Below are positions 22,515 to 30,952 of a stretch of DNA of 45,463 nucleotides, piece by piece. Made by a program: the position numbers and the translations under genes. The notes beneath the pieces are model-generated. The model was not told the DNA's origin and searched no databases. It saw nothing but the letters and a program-made list of their open reading frames with translations. Positions within the stretch are counted from its first letter, which is position 1. The number at the start of each line of letters is the position of its first letter. The stretch comes from Patescibacteria group bacterium (GTDB taxonomy: Bacteria > Patescibacteriota > Patescibacteriia > Patescibacteriales > UBA12465): NCBI GenBank assembly GCA_028705215.1, contig JAQWDY010000006.1, forward strand, positions 1-45,463, written 5' to 3'.

Positions 22515-23480
22515 TTATTTTTTTAATTTTTTCCACCAACTTTGTTTATCTTTGTACCAATTAACTGTTTCCTCTAAACCAATATCTAAAGTATACTCCG
22601 GCTTAAAACCTAATTCGTTTTTTGCCTTGCTAAAATCAATTCCGTAACGTAAATCATGACCAAGGCGATCTGACACGTATTCAATTTGACTCTCATCTTT
22701 GCCAAGTAAAGCTAATATTTTTTTGGTAATTTCTAAATTAGTAACTTCACTATCTCCGCCCAGACAATAAGTTTGGCCAATTTTTCCTTGTTTAATTATC
22801 AAATCAACCCCCTTATTATGATCATTTACATGGATCCAATCCCTAATATTTGCACCCTTTCCATAGACCGGAACCCTCTTTCCCATTAAAAGATTAGTGA
22901 TAAAAAGAGGAATCAATTTCTCTGGATATTGATAAGGTCCGTAATTATTAGAACAATTTGAAATAGTAATTGGTAAATTATAAGTATGAAAATAGGCGCG
23001 CACTAAGTGATCAGAACTTGCCTTTGAGGCACTATAAGGAGAACGAGGATCATATGGCGTCCTCTCGTTAAACCGCGCATCACCTAAGGCAAGTGAACCA
23101 TAGACTTCATCAGTAGAAATATGATGAAAACGAATATTACCATTTAAGCGCGCTGCTTCTAATAATATTCTAGTTCCCTCAACATTTGTTTTTATAAAGG
23201 CGCCACTATCTAAAATTGAGCGATCAACATGACTTTCTGCAGCAAAATGCACTATTAAATCAACTCCTTTAAGCAGGGGGGCAACTTGTTCAAAATTATT
23301 AATATCACCTTGCACAAATTGGTAGCGCGGATTATTTTTAATATCTTCTAAATTATCCAAATTGCCAGCATAAGTTAAAAGATCAAGATTTATAATCTCA
23401 TCATTTCTATATTTATCAAGCCAGTAATGGATAAAATTAGAGCCAATAAAACCAGCCCCACCTGTAACGAGAAGCTTCAT
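22515..23480 (-). CDS. rfbB: dTDP-glucose 4,6-dehydratase
   Basis: Extended SDR enzyme that converts dTDP-glucose to dTDP-4-keto-6-deoxyglucose, a step towards dTDP-rhamnose and related sugars. 321 residues. NAD motif TGGAGFIGSNFIHYW (6-20), LTYAGNLDNL, HFAAESHVDRSI, catalytic ISTDEVYG (Asp124, Glu125) and YSASKASSDHL (Tyr149, Lys153), SNNYGPYQYPEKLIPLFI and GKGANIRDWIHV are all present. It is followed by a receiver gene and preceded by a HIT gene. rfbA and rfbD are not in this window. Confidence 0.95.
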   Translation of the reverse strand: MKLLVTGGAGFIGSNFIHYWLDKYRNDEIINLDLLTYAGNLDNLEDIKNNPRYQFVQGDINNFEQVAPLLKGVDLIVHFAAESHVDRSILDSGAFIKTNVEGTRILLEAARLNGNIRFHHISTDEVYGSLALGDARFNERTPYDPRSPYSASKASSDHLVRAYFHTYNLPITISNCSNNYGPYQYPEKLIPLFITNLLMGKRVPVYGKGANIRDWIHVNDHNKGVDLIIKQGKIGQTYCLGGDSEVTNLEITKKILALLGKDESQIEYVSDRLGHDLRYGIDFSKAKNELGFKPEYTLDIGLEETVNWYKDKQSWWKKLKK

Positions 23481-23486
23481 GTTTTT

Positions 23487-23882
23487 TTAACTTAATAATT
23501 TATTTAATAATTCTTCTTTTTCTCCCATCTTATACTCCCCTGCTGGGAATAATTTAAGACCATCATTTTCAAAACGTGGAATTAGATGAAAATGAAGATG
23601 AAAAATTTCTTGACCAGCAATCGGATCATTGTTTAGCACAAGATTGTAACCACTTATACCTAATTTATCTTTTAACATCCTGCCCACCTTCTTAACAGCA
23701 CCAATTAAAAGCGCTAAATCAGAATCGGAAATTTCTTCCAAATTAGCAACATGCCCTTTAGGAATAACTAGAGCATGTCCTGGATTAACTGGTTTTATAT
23801 CTAAAAAAGCAAGAGCTATCTCATCTTCATAAAAAATGCTAGCCGGTATTTCTTTTTTTACTATTTGACAAAAAATACACAT
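23487..23882 (-). CDS. HIT-family nucleotide hydrolase
   Basis: 131-residue histidine-triad protein, probably acting on nucleoside phosphoramidates or dinucleoside polyphosphates. It starts CIFCQIVKKEIPASIFYEDE and has FLDIKPVNPGHALVIPKGH, LVLNNDPIAGQEIFHLHFHLIPRF with the His-x-His-x-His triad (HLHFH), and the usual length. The CxxC at the N-terminus is common in this branch. It is placed between rfbC-like and rfbB genes; this is likely operon packing rather than a pathway role. Confidence 0.93.
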   Translation of the reverse strand: MCIFCQIVKKEIPASIFYEDEIALAFLDIKPVNPGHALVIPKGHVANLEEISDSDLALLIGAVKKVGRMLKDKLGISGYNLVLNNDPIAGQEIFHLHFHLIPRFENDGLKLFPAGEYKMGEKEELLNKLLS

Positions 23883-23893
23883 AAAATAAAGAC

Positions 23894-24346
23894 CTACCTT
23901 ATTTGATAAGGGCTAGTTTTATCTTCTTCCCATCTAATTTCGTCAATCTCTTCTTCCTTGTTTTTCCCCTTATATAACTTATCAGGAAAATTAACACTCA
24001 GAGCAGGAATATCGGAGATGCATTTATAACCATGCACAACACCAGGCGGCACTATAACAAAACTTGGATTACTTGCCCCCACTTCTATTTCTATACTCTC
24101 TCCTTTAGTGGGCGAATCCTCTCTTCTATCCCACAAATAAAGACGAAATTCACCTGGTCCAAAAAAAGCAAAGCCATCACTTTGTTCTTTATGCTCATGG
24201 GGACCACGCACAACACCGGGATTAGTGATGCTCATGTAAGCCATCTCTGGCGCGTAACTATCTTCATCATGACGAAATAATTCGGCTAAATAACCGCGAT
24301 CATCATGATATTGTTGTAATTTTTTAATTTTTACTCCTTCTATCAT
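23894..24346 (-). CDS. RmlC-like cupin, dTDP-4-dehydrorhamnose 3,5-epimerase family
   Basis: 150-residue cupin. The family pattern is seen in HDDRGYLAELFRHDE (14-28), MSITNPGVVRGPHEHKEQSDGFAFFGPG (His50 at the usual catalytic His position, RGxH) and FVIVPPGVVHGYKCIS. The C-terminal YxPxxExG part typical of RfbC is diverged. It is probably an isomerase for a dTDP-4-keto sugar, in line with rfbB two genes downstream. It could instead be a 3,4-ketoisomerase-type relative, so I leave the gene symbol open. Confidence 0.72.
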   Translation of the reverse strand: MIEGVKIKKLQQYHDDRGYLAELFRHDEDSYAPEMAYMSITNPGVVRGPHEHKEQSDGFAFFGPGEFRLYLWDRREDSPTKGESIEIEVGASNPSFVIVPPGVVHGYKCISDIPALSVNFPDKLYKGKNKEEEIDEIRWEEDKTSPYQIR

Positions 24347-24350
24347 ATTT

Positions 24351-25328
24351 TTATTTTTTTAATTTCAAAAGACCATTTTGTGCTCCTAGATGAGAAATTT
24401 TAGAAGCGGTATTACGAGCCGCTAAATAAAGCGCCTTTTTTATATCACCCTTATAAAGACTCAGCCCGGCAACAAAGGTGGAATTAAAAACATCACCAAC
24501 GCCAGTCATGTCAACATGTTTTTTCTCTTTTAAAATTCCTTGATGATAAAAATTTGTACCATCATAAACATAAGCACCGGCATTACCCGCTGTTACCACT
24601 ACGATTTCTGGACCGAAAGATTTAATAATTTGCAATAAATTCTTTTCGTCTTGCAAAAATTTAGCATTTAATTTTTTCTGACTTGACATGATAGCTAATT
24701 CAATCGCCTCATCTTTATTAACGGCAAAAACCTGAGTTTTTTTTAAAAAAGGAGCTAATTTTTTTAAGCCCACCTGATATTGGGCTTGGCTTGGATTCCA
24801 CGAAACAGCGATTTTCTTCTTTGTTGCTAGGGTAAATATTTTTTTTAAATTAGCAAACCATTTACCCGATAAAGAAGAGATATAAATATTTTTAGTGCTT
24901 GCTAGAACTTTTTCTGCTACTGGATTGATATGCAAATCATTATTTACCCCTCTTTGAGTAAAAATAATTCTTTCCCCCTGGTCAATTAAAATAAAGGAGA
25001 AGCCACTATCACCAGATAATTTAGAAATTAATTGGGTAGCTACTTTTTTTTGTTTTAAATTTTTAATAATCTCAGTGCCATTAGCATCATCCCCAACTGC
25101 TGCCAAGCAGGCTGTCTTGAAGCCAAAATTAGCGAAATTTACCGCTGTATTTGCTCCACCGCCACCATAGGTATAATGAAACTTATCAACTTTAATCTTA
25201 GCACCATGTTCAAAAGCGAGTAACTTTTGACGAAGCAGGTCATGACTGTTATCTAATAAAACGCCTTCATTAGTAAAAAAACTAATATCACGAGTCGCTC
25301 CACCTATCGTAATAAAATCGTAAATCAT
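24351..25328 (-). CDS. PfkB-family carbohydrate/nucleoside kinase
   Basis: 325-residue ribokinase-like protein. The N-terminal substrate-binding motif GGGGANTAVNFANFGF, LAAVGDDANGTEIIKNL, and the C-terminal DMTGVGDVFNSTFVAGLSLY (anion hole and catalytic Asp, normally DTxGAGD) are present. It phosphorylates a sugar or nucleoside with ATP in the cytoplasm; the substrate cannot be deduced. It lies between mreD and the rfbC-like gene, 4 nt from the latter, so it may feed sugar-nucleotide synthesis. Confidence 0.88.
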   Translation of the reverse strand: MIYDFITIGGATRDISFFTNEGVLLDNSHDLLRQKLLAFEHGAKIKVDKFHYTYGGGGANTAVNFANFGFKTACLAAVGDDANGTEIIKNLKQKKVATQLISKLSGDSGFSFILIDQGERIIFTQRGVNNDLHINPVAEKVLASTKNIYISSLSGKWFANLKKIFTLATKKKIAVSWNPSQAQYQVGLKKLAPFLKKTQVFAVNKDEAIELAIMSSQKKLNAKFLQDEKNLLQIIKSFGPEIVVVTAGNAGAYVYDGTNFYHQGILKEKKHVDMTGVGDVFNSTFVAGLSLYKGDIKKALYLAARNTASKISHLGAQNGLLKLKK

Positions 25329-25358
25329 AAAATATAAATATAAATTACTCTCATATTA

Positions 25359-25895
25359 TCACACAAGTCGTTTCTTTTCCAGAAAAAAAGGCTTAAACTT
25401 TTTAAACCAAAAAATTAAAGGTGAGAAAAATATAATTGCGCTTAACCCTCCCCAAAAAAATTGCCATCCTAGACTTGACCAAAAAGAAATATCTCCTAAT
25501 ATAAAACTTCCACTTAAAAAAATAAAGCTTATAATCGCTAATAAAAAATTATAGATAAAAATAAAAATAAACATCACTGCCAGAAAGGAATAAAGAGAGC
25601 GATTGGTTAAAAAATTCTTTAAAATAAAATATACGACAAGCGCCGCTGCCGTAAGGGTAAGGGTGTAAACCCCAAAAAATTGAAAAGATAAGATATCAAG
25701 AAAAAATCCAAAAGCTAAAATAAAATAAAGTGCTGGCAATAGATCAATGAAAAAAATAATAAAAACTATAACAATAACGCCCGGATATAAATTCTGCCCC
25801 CAAGCAGGCAAGGCGCTTATGAAAGAAAACTGAAAAACAGCTAATAATATGCTAACAAGAGAGAAAAGTAAAAATTGAGTTAAAGCTTTAAACAT
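25359..25895 (-). CDS. mreD: rod shape-determining protein MreD
   Basis: 178-residue polytopic membrane protein with five or six hydrophobic segments and no other motifs. MreD links the MreB filament and MreC to the elongation machinery. It is identified by membrane layout, length and its position 3 nt after mreC, in the order mreB-mreC-mreD. Sequence similarity alone would be weak, as this family is very diverse. Confidence 0.85.
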   Translation of the reverse strand: MFKALTQFLLFSLVSILLAVFQFSFISALPAWGQNLYPGVIVIVFIIFFIDLLPALYFILAFGFFLDILSFQFFGVYTLTLTAAALVVYFILKNFLTNRSLYSFLAVMFIFIFIYNFLLAIISFIFLSGSFILGDISFWSSLGWQFFWGGLSAIIFFSPLIFWFKKFKPFFLEKKRLV

Positions 25896-25898
25896 AAG

Positions 25899-26708
25899 CT
25901 AAGGCAAGACCACTGAAACTATAGTTAAATTATTAAAATTAAGCAGTGGTTCAATGGTAGCTGATTGCCAAACTTCATTACTTTCACTTTTAACTTCAGT
26001 CACTTTTCCTAAAACCAAACCACGCGGTATCTCTGAACTTAAACCCGAAGTAACAACTACATCAGAGATAGCAATTTTTTCTAACTGAGGAATAAAGTCC
26101 ATCGCAATTGTTAAGCCCAGGCGACCATCACTTAAACCCTGCGTCTGTGTTTCGTTTTGCAAAGATACCGCCAATTGACATCCGGGGGTAGTAGTCAAGC
26201 AAACTCGCGCGCTTTCTTCTTCAACGGCAATAATCTTACCAATCACTATTCCCCCATCACTTATCACTGCTAAGCCCTCACTAAGTCCCGCCTGACGTCC
26301 TTTATCAATCACCAAGTCTCGTCTTTCAGCCGTAGTAAAAAGGCCTTCTTGAGCAATAACATGCGCTAAAACGGTGGTAAAATTATTATTATCAACAAAA
26401 TTTAAATGTTTTCTTAACTTTTCATTTTCAGACAAGACTTCTTGATATAAAGCCTTATCAATAGCTAAGTCTTTTAATTGAGTCTCAAGTGATTCTATTT
26501 TTTCTAACAGCTCTTCCTTTTGTGTGCGCTCATCATAGGAGGCGCTAATACTAGTTCCCCATAAATACAAATCGTTACTAAGGGGCCTAATAGATTTAAA
26601 AATAAAACGCTCTACAGGTTGCAATGCGCCTATCCAGTGTAAGATAATAATTAGCAAAAAAATTGCCAATAAGATAAACAAAGGGTTTTTTCTTTGCAGC
26701 TTCATCAT
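25899..26708 (-). CDS. mreC: cell shape protein MreC
   Basis: 269-residue bitopic protein: short cytoplasmic start, membrane segment at about 11-30, then a coiled coil (about 60-105, EELLEKIESLETQLKDLAID region) and a periplasm-type beta domain. GLAVISDGGIVIGKIIAVEE, the TTTPGCQLAVSLQ region and DVVVTSGLSSEIPRGLVLGKV match MreC. It forms the extracytoplasmic scaffold of the rod complex. It sits 18 nt after mreB copy 2 and 3 nt before mreD. The start has two adjacent ATG codons (Met-Met). Confidence 0.93.
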   Translation of the reverse strand: MMKLQRKNPLFILLAIFLLIIILHWIGALQPVERFIFKSIRPLSNDLYLWGTSISASYDERTQKEELLEKIESLETQLKDLAIDKALYQEVLSENEKLRKHLNFVDNNNFTTVLAHVIAQEGLFTTAERRDLVIDKGRQAGLSEGLAVISDGGIVIGKIIAVEEESARVCLTTTPGCQLAVSLQNETQTQGLSDGRLGLTIAMDFIPQLEKIAISDVVVTSGLSSEIPRGLVLGKVTEVKSESNEVWQSATIEPLLNFNNLTIVSVVLP

Positions 26709-26726
26709 AATAGCTAATTGCTATTT

Positions 26727-27767
26727 CTAATCGTAAGCGGTTGGTAATACCACTTTTTCTAATAAGTCCTTATCGCTAAGCAATAAACCTGTGCCCCTGG
26801 CCACGCAGGAAAGCGGATCGTCAACAATTTTTACTGGGATTTTAGCAGCTGCTGCAATCGCCTCATCTAAACCTCGCAACATAGCCCCACCGCCTGATAA
26901 AAATAAACCTCGCTCATAAATATCGGAAACTAATTCTGGTGGCGTTGTTTCCAAAATTGTTTTAATATTATCAATGATTTTGGAAATTGTTTTCATCAAA
27001 GCTTCACGAATTTGCTTATCATTGACCATAATTGCCTTAGGTAATCCAGTTAACAGATCTCGTCCACGCACCTCAATTTCCTGTGGCTCAGGCAAAGGCA
27101 CAGCTGAACCAATTGCGATTTTAATACTCTCAGCTAATTGCTCGCCAATTAAAATATTAAACTCTTCGCGAATATACTCAATAATACTATTATCAAATTC
27201 ATTGCCAGCGGCTTTCAATGATTTCCAAGTGACAACACCACCTAAGGAGATAACCGCAATTTCAGTTGTCCCGCCACCAATATCCACTATCATTGTTGCC
27301 GTTGCGTCAATCACTGGCAAACGAGCACCAATAGCGGCCGCCATTGCTTCTTCAATTAAATAGACCTTCCTTGCCCCAGCTGACTTAGCCGCATCCTCAA
27401 CCGCTTTCTTCTCTACCTCGGTTAAATCAAGAGGGATACCAATCACAACGCGAGGACGGGAAAGTAAAGAAAAATTTTCTTTCTGCACCTTAGAAATAAA
27501 ATATTTAAGCATTTTTTCTGTAACTTCAAAATCAGAAATAACACCATCAACTAAAGGTTTAATTGCCTCAATATGACCAGGGGTCTTGCCTACCATTTTT
27601 TTTGCCGCTTCACCAACTTCTAAAATTTCATTAGTCCTTTTATTAATTGCCACTACACTGGGCTCATTAATTACTATCCCTTTATCATTTAAAAAAACTA
27701 TAGTATTTCTGGTGCCTAAATCAATCCCTAAATCATGGCTAAATTTTCCCAACATCTTATTAAACAT
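26727..27767 (-). CDS. mreB: MreB actin-like protein, copy 2 (in the mreBCD cluster)
   Basis: 346 residues. Phosphate loop 1 LGIDLGTRNTIVFLNDKG, phosphate loop 2 IVDIGGGTTEIAVISLGG and adenosine motif LFLSGGGAMLRGLDEAI are intact, with IEVRGRDLLTGLPKAI as in copy 1. It lies directly upstream of mreC and mreD, so it is the likely main elongation MreB. It differs clearly from copy 1 throughout, so the two are old paralogues, not a recent duplication. It starts 11 nt after proS. Confidence 0.96.
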   Translation of the reverse strand: MFNKMLGKFSHDLGIDLGTRNTIVFLNDKGIVINEPSVVAINKRTNEILEVGEAAKKMVGKTPGHIEAIKPLVDGVISDFEVTEKMLKYFISKVQKENFSLLSRPRVVIGIPLDLTEVEKKAVEDAAKSAGARKVYLIEEAMAAAIGARLPVIDATATMIVDIGGGTTEIAVISLGGVVTWKSLKAAGNEFDNSIIEYIREEFNILIGEQLAESIKIAIGSAVPLPEPQEIEVRGRDLLTGLPKAIMVNDKQIREALMKTISKIIDNIKTILETTPPELVSDIYERGLFLSGGGAMLRGLDEAIAAAAKIPVKIVDDPLSCVARGTGLLLSDKDLLEKVVLPTAYD

Positions 27768-27778
27768 AGATTTTGTTA

Positions 27779-29011
27779 CTATTTTTTAATAAAAGAAGCG
27801 ACCACTTGTTCTAAACTTAATATCACGCCTTCTCTATCCTGACGTTTTTTTAATTCAACGCCACCGGCCTTTATTGATTTTTCACTTATCACCAAACGAT
27901 AAGGACAACCAATTAAGTCAGCATCAGCAAATTTTTCACCCGCCGATACATCTCTGTTGTCATATAAGACATCTGTCTTACAAGCTATTAAATCCTGATA
28001 TAGTTTTTCTGCCTTATCATTTTTATTTAAAGAAAGAAGATGAACCTGATAAGGGGCCACGTTCTCTGGCCAGATTATACCTTTTTCATCATGACAAAGT
28101 TCAACAATTGCTCCTAAAAGACGGCTTATACCCAAACCATAACAACCCATGATAACCTCCTTTTTATCGCCTTCCTTTTCTTGGAAATTTAAAGCAAAGG
28201 GCGCAGAGAATTTAGTTCCTAGTTTAAAAATATTAGCAACCTCAATTGCCTTTTCCTCTTGCAAGTCTTTATTCCCACACTGCGGACAAGTATTTTGCTC
28301 CTTAATTATTTCCTTGTTAACCGCCACCTGACACTTTGGGCATACATATATCAGGTCTTCACCAGCTGGGCTTAGAGTTTGAAATTCATGTGAATATTTA
28401 GAAAAACTGCCACCGGAAGCATAGGTTAAATAAGTGCTTTCTTTCAAGCCACAACGGGAAAAAATATTTTCATAAGCTTTTATCGCTTTTTCATAATAGG
28501 CATCTAAATCTTCTTGATTTAGATGAAAAGAATAAAGATCCTTCATTAAAAATTCTCGACCACGCAAAAGCCCTGCCTTAGCTCGTTTTTCATTTCTAAA
28601 TTTAGTCTGAATTTGAAAAACAGAAAAAGGCAATTCTCGATAAGAAGAAACAAATTTCTTTACCAGTGGTGTTACTATTTCTTCATGAGTTGGATTTAAA
28701 ACATAATCTTTATTATCACTTGCCTTAATTTTAAACAAAACATCAAAATCATCCCATCTTCCGGTAGTCTGCCAATTTTCTTTTGGTGACAGAGCGGGCA
28801 TACTTATTTCCTGTCCTTCTATAGCCAGCATCTCTTCCCTAATTATTGCTTTTATCTTATTTAAAACCCGCCACCCTAAGGGCAGAAAAGAATACACGCC
28901 AGCCGTTGTTTTATCAATAAAACCAGCCCTAATTAACGTTGCCGCATTATAACTGGTTTCATCTTTTGGTACCTCTTTTAAGGTTTTAGTAAAAAGTTTT
29001 GTTTGTTTCAT
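27779..29011 (-). CDS. proS: prolyl-tRNA synthetase, short form with a small zinc ribbon in place of the editing domain
   Basis: Charges tRNA-Pro. 410 residues against about 570 for the E. coli type. Class II motifs are GVYSFLPLGWRVLNKI (motif 1), KFRNEKRAKAGLLRGREFLMKDLYSFH (motif 2) and MGCYGLGISRLLGAIVE (motif 3), followed by an anticodon-binding domain. The large INS editing domain between motifs 2 and 3 is missing. In its place is a short region with CxxC pairs at Cys224/Cys227 and Cys242/Cys245, which looks like a zinc ribbon. A short AAAGG stands 4 nt before the ATG, one of the few Shine-Dalgarno-like motifs in the window. Confidence 0.94.
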   Translation of the reverse strand: MKQTKLFTKTLKEVPKDETSYNAATLIRAGFIDKTTAGVYSFLPLGWRVLNKIKAIIREEMLAIEGQEISMPALSPKENWQTTGRWDDFDVLFKIKASDNKDYVLNPTHEEIVTPLVKKFVSSYRELPFSVFQIQTKFRNEKRAKAGLLRGREFLMKDLYSFHLNQEDLDAYYEKAIKAYENIFSRCGLKESTYLTYASGGSFSKYSHEFQTLSPAGEDLIYVCPKCQVAVNKEIIKEQNTCPQCGNKDLQEEKAIEVANIFKLGTKFSAPFALNFQEKEGDKKEVIMGCYGLGISRLLGAIVELCHDEKGIIWPENVAPYQVHLLSLNKNDKAEKLYQDLIACKTDVLYDNRDVSAGEKFADADLIGCPYRLVISEKSIKAGGVELKKRQDREGVILSLEQVVASFIKK

Positions 29012-29050
29012 ATACCTTTTATCCTAACGAAAAAATAAGAGAAAGTAAAG

Positions 29051-29635
29051 TTAAATTTTTTTCATTTTTTGCAGCGCCGCCTTAACCCGCGCGCCACTAT
29101 CTGTCAAGTTTGCTGGCAAACCGGATAAGGCGTTTCGCGCCTCAGAAAGAGAATAGCCAAGACTCATTAAAGCATCAATTTCATCGCTACTAAAATTATT
29201 ATCACCATTTTTAAAATCATCATTAATTAGCGTTAGACGCCCAATCTTAGTTTTAAGTTCCAAGACTATTCTTTCCGCTGTCTTTTTACCAATACCTGAG
29301 ACCTTAGTTAATAGATTAGGATCGCCTTGCATAATAGCCTGACTAACATCCTGTGCACTAGAGACGCTTAAAACACCCAGAGCTGACTTTGGCCCAACAC
29401 CAGACACACTAAGTAGTAATGAAAAAATTTCTAAATCGAGACTAGTTTGAAAACCATATAAATCCGAGGCATCTTCTTTAACGTGGTGATAGATATAAAA
29501 TTCTTGTTCTAAATTTATCTTAATGTTATTTAAAAAATTTTCTCCACAAAAAACCTGATAACCAATATCTTGCACTAAAACAACTACTGAATTATTATTT
29601 TTAGAAATAACTCTTCCCTTTAAAAAGGCAATCAT
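29051..29635 (-). CDS. ruvA: Holliday junction branch migration protein RuvA
   Basis: DNA-binding subunit that holds the four-way junction and loads RuvB. 194 residues. The N-terminal OB domain (MIAFLKGRVISKN), the two helix-hairpin-helix motifs SVSGVGPKSALGVLSV and KVSGIGKKTAERIVLELKTKIG (about 75-135), and the C-terminal RuvB-contact domain (DEIDALMSLGYSLSEARNAL) are all present. ruvB and ruvC are not in this window. It lies 7 nt after the U32 gene and 39 nt before proS. Confidence 0.96.
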   Translation of the reverse strand: MIAFLKGRVISKNNNSVVVLVQDIGYQVFCGENFLNNIKINLEQEFYIYHHVKEDASDLYGFQTSLDLEIFSLLLSVSGVGPKSALGVLSVSSAQDVSQAIMQGDPNLLTKVSGIGKKTAERIVLELKTKIGRLTLINDDFKNGDNNFSSDEIDALMSLGYSLSEARNALSGLPANLTDSGARVKAALQKMKKI

Positions 29636-29641
29636 AAATTT

Positions 29642-30946
29642 TTATTTTAATTTTCGTCGCAAAACACTATAGGGTGGCACAAGGCTGTCTTTGATAAGGA
29701 TAAAAACTTCTTTTGAGCCGCCACCGCCATGTGCTTCTGTTAATTTTTCTCCACTTACAAAATCGTATAAACAGTCTATTTTTATTTTTAACACCTTATA
29801 ACCAGGTAAAACAATTTCGACATCATCTCCTTGCTTTAAGGTGTTGTGCACCTTAAAGGCAACTGCTCCTTTAGGTAATTTTTTTCTATCGACCACACTT
29901 AAGTCCGCTAAAACCTGCCCACAAAATTCATAGTTGCTTTTCTTCTTAGCGTCTTTAACATTTTGACCCGCTTTTTCTTTTTCTAAAAAGCCACTAGTGT
30001 ATCCGCGATGCACTAATTTTGTTTCCAATTCTTTATATAAAAACTGCAGCTCTTTCTCTTTTTTTGCTCCTGATAATTTACTTTGCGCTATCTCAAGTGC
30101 CCGCTTATAAACAGCTGTTACGACCGCTTGATAATAGACACTTTTCGCCCTTCCCTCTATTTTAAAACTCACCACCCCCGCTTTAATTAAGTCAGGAATT
30201 TGACGAACTAAACATAAATCAAGAGAATTTAGAAGGTAGGCACCATGCTTTTCTTCAACTAACTCTAATTCCGGTTCATGACCACGAGCCTTTATTCTGT
30301 AGTGATTAACATCATATTGCCAACGGCAAGGCTGAGCGCAATCACCTAAATTAGCACTACGGCCCACAAATAAAGAAGAAAGAAAGCAACGGCCAGAATA
30401 AGCCATGCACATTGCGCCATGAGCAAAATATTCCAATTCAAGATCAGGTAAAGCCTGGTGAATTTTTTTTATCTCCTTAAGACTTACTTCCCTACCTAAA
30501 ACAATACGTGTCACCCCTTGTTTTTGCCAAAATCGAGCTGCTTCTAAATTTGTACAATTAGCTTGCGTGGAAAGATGAATCTCAACTTGCGGATAATATT
30601 CTTGTAACAAGCTAATAATTCCTGGGTCAGATGCGATAAAAGCATCGGGCAAAAACTTTTCTATTTTTTTTAAAAACTTTATCAGGGCGGGCAAATGTTT
30701 GTTATGCGCAAAAATATTGACCGTTAGATAAACCCGCTTTCCCCTTTCTCTGGCATACAAAATGCCATCCTTAATTCCCGCTAGGTCAAAGTCATTAATC
30801 CTAACTCGCAAGGAAAAATCAGGTACACCTAAATAAACAGCATCTGCTCCATAAGCAAAAGCAGTTTTTAATTTCAACATATTTCCCGCTGGTGATAATA
30901 ATTCTAAACCTGGCGCCTGTTTTTTGTTATTTTTTTCCTGTTTCAT
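29642..30946 (-). CDS. U32-family protein (peptidase U32-like, RNA hydroxylation type)
   Basis: 434 residues. The family starts with LELLSPAGNMLKLKTAFAYGADAVYLG, and the U32 signature is seen in LEYFAHGAMCMAYSGRCFLSS. Cysteines in CMAYSGRC and DCAQPCRW could bind an iron-sulfur cluster. Members such as TrhP/YegQ and RlhA take part in hydroxylation of tRNA or rRNA rather than proteolysis; which applies here is not clear. The C-terminal domain (about 340-430) looks like the small beta-rich domain of these proteins. It lies 6 nt after htpX. Confidence 0.87.
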   Translation of the reverse strand: MKQEKNNKKQAPGLELLSPAGNMLKLKTAFAYGADAVYLGVPDFSLRVRINDFDLAGIKDGILYARERGKRVYLTVNIFAHNKHLPALIKFLKKIEKFLPDAFIASDPGIISLLQEYYPQVEIHLSTQANCTNLEAARFWQKQGVTRIVLGREVSLKEIKKIHQALPDLELEYFAHGAMCMAYSGRCFLSSLFVGRSANLGDCAQPCRWQYDVNHYRIKARGHEPELELVEEKHGAYLLNSLDLCLVRQIPDLIKAGVVSFKIEGRAKSVYYQAVVTAVYKRALEIAQSKLSGAKKEKELQFLYKELETKLVHRGYTSGFLEKEKAGQNVKDAKKKSNYEFCGQVLADLSVVDRKKLPKGAVAFKVHNTLKQGDDVEIVLPGYKVLKIKIDCLYDFVSGEKLTEAHGGGGSKEVFILIKDSLVPPYSVLRRKLK

Positions 30947-30952
30947 TTTATT

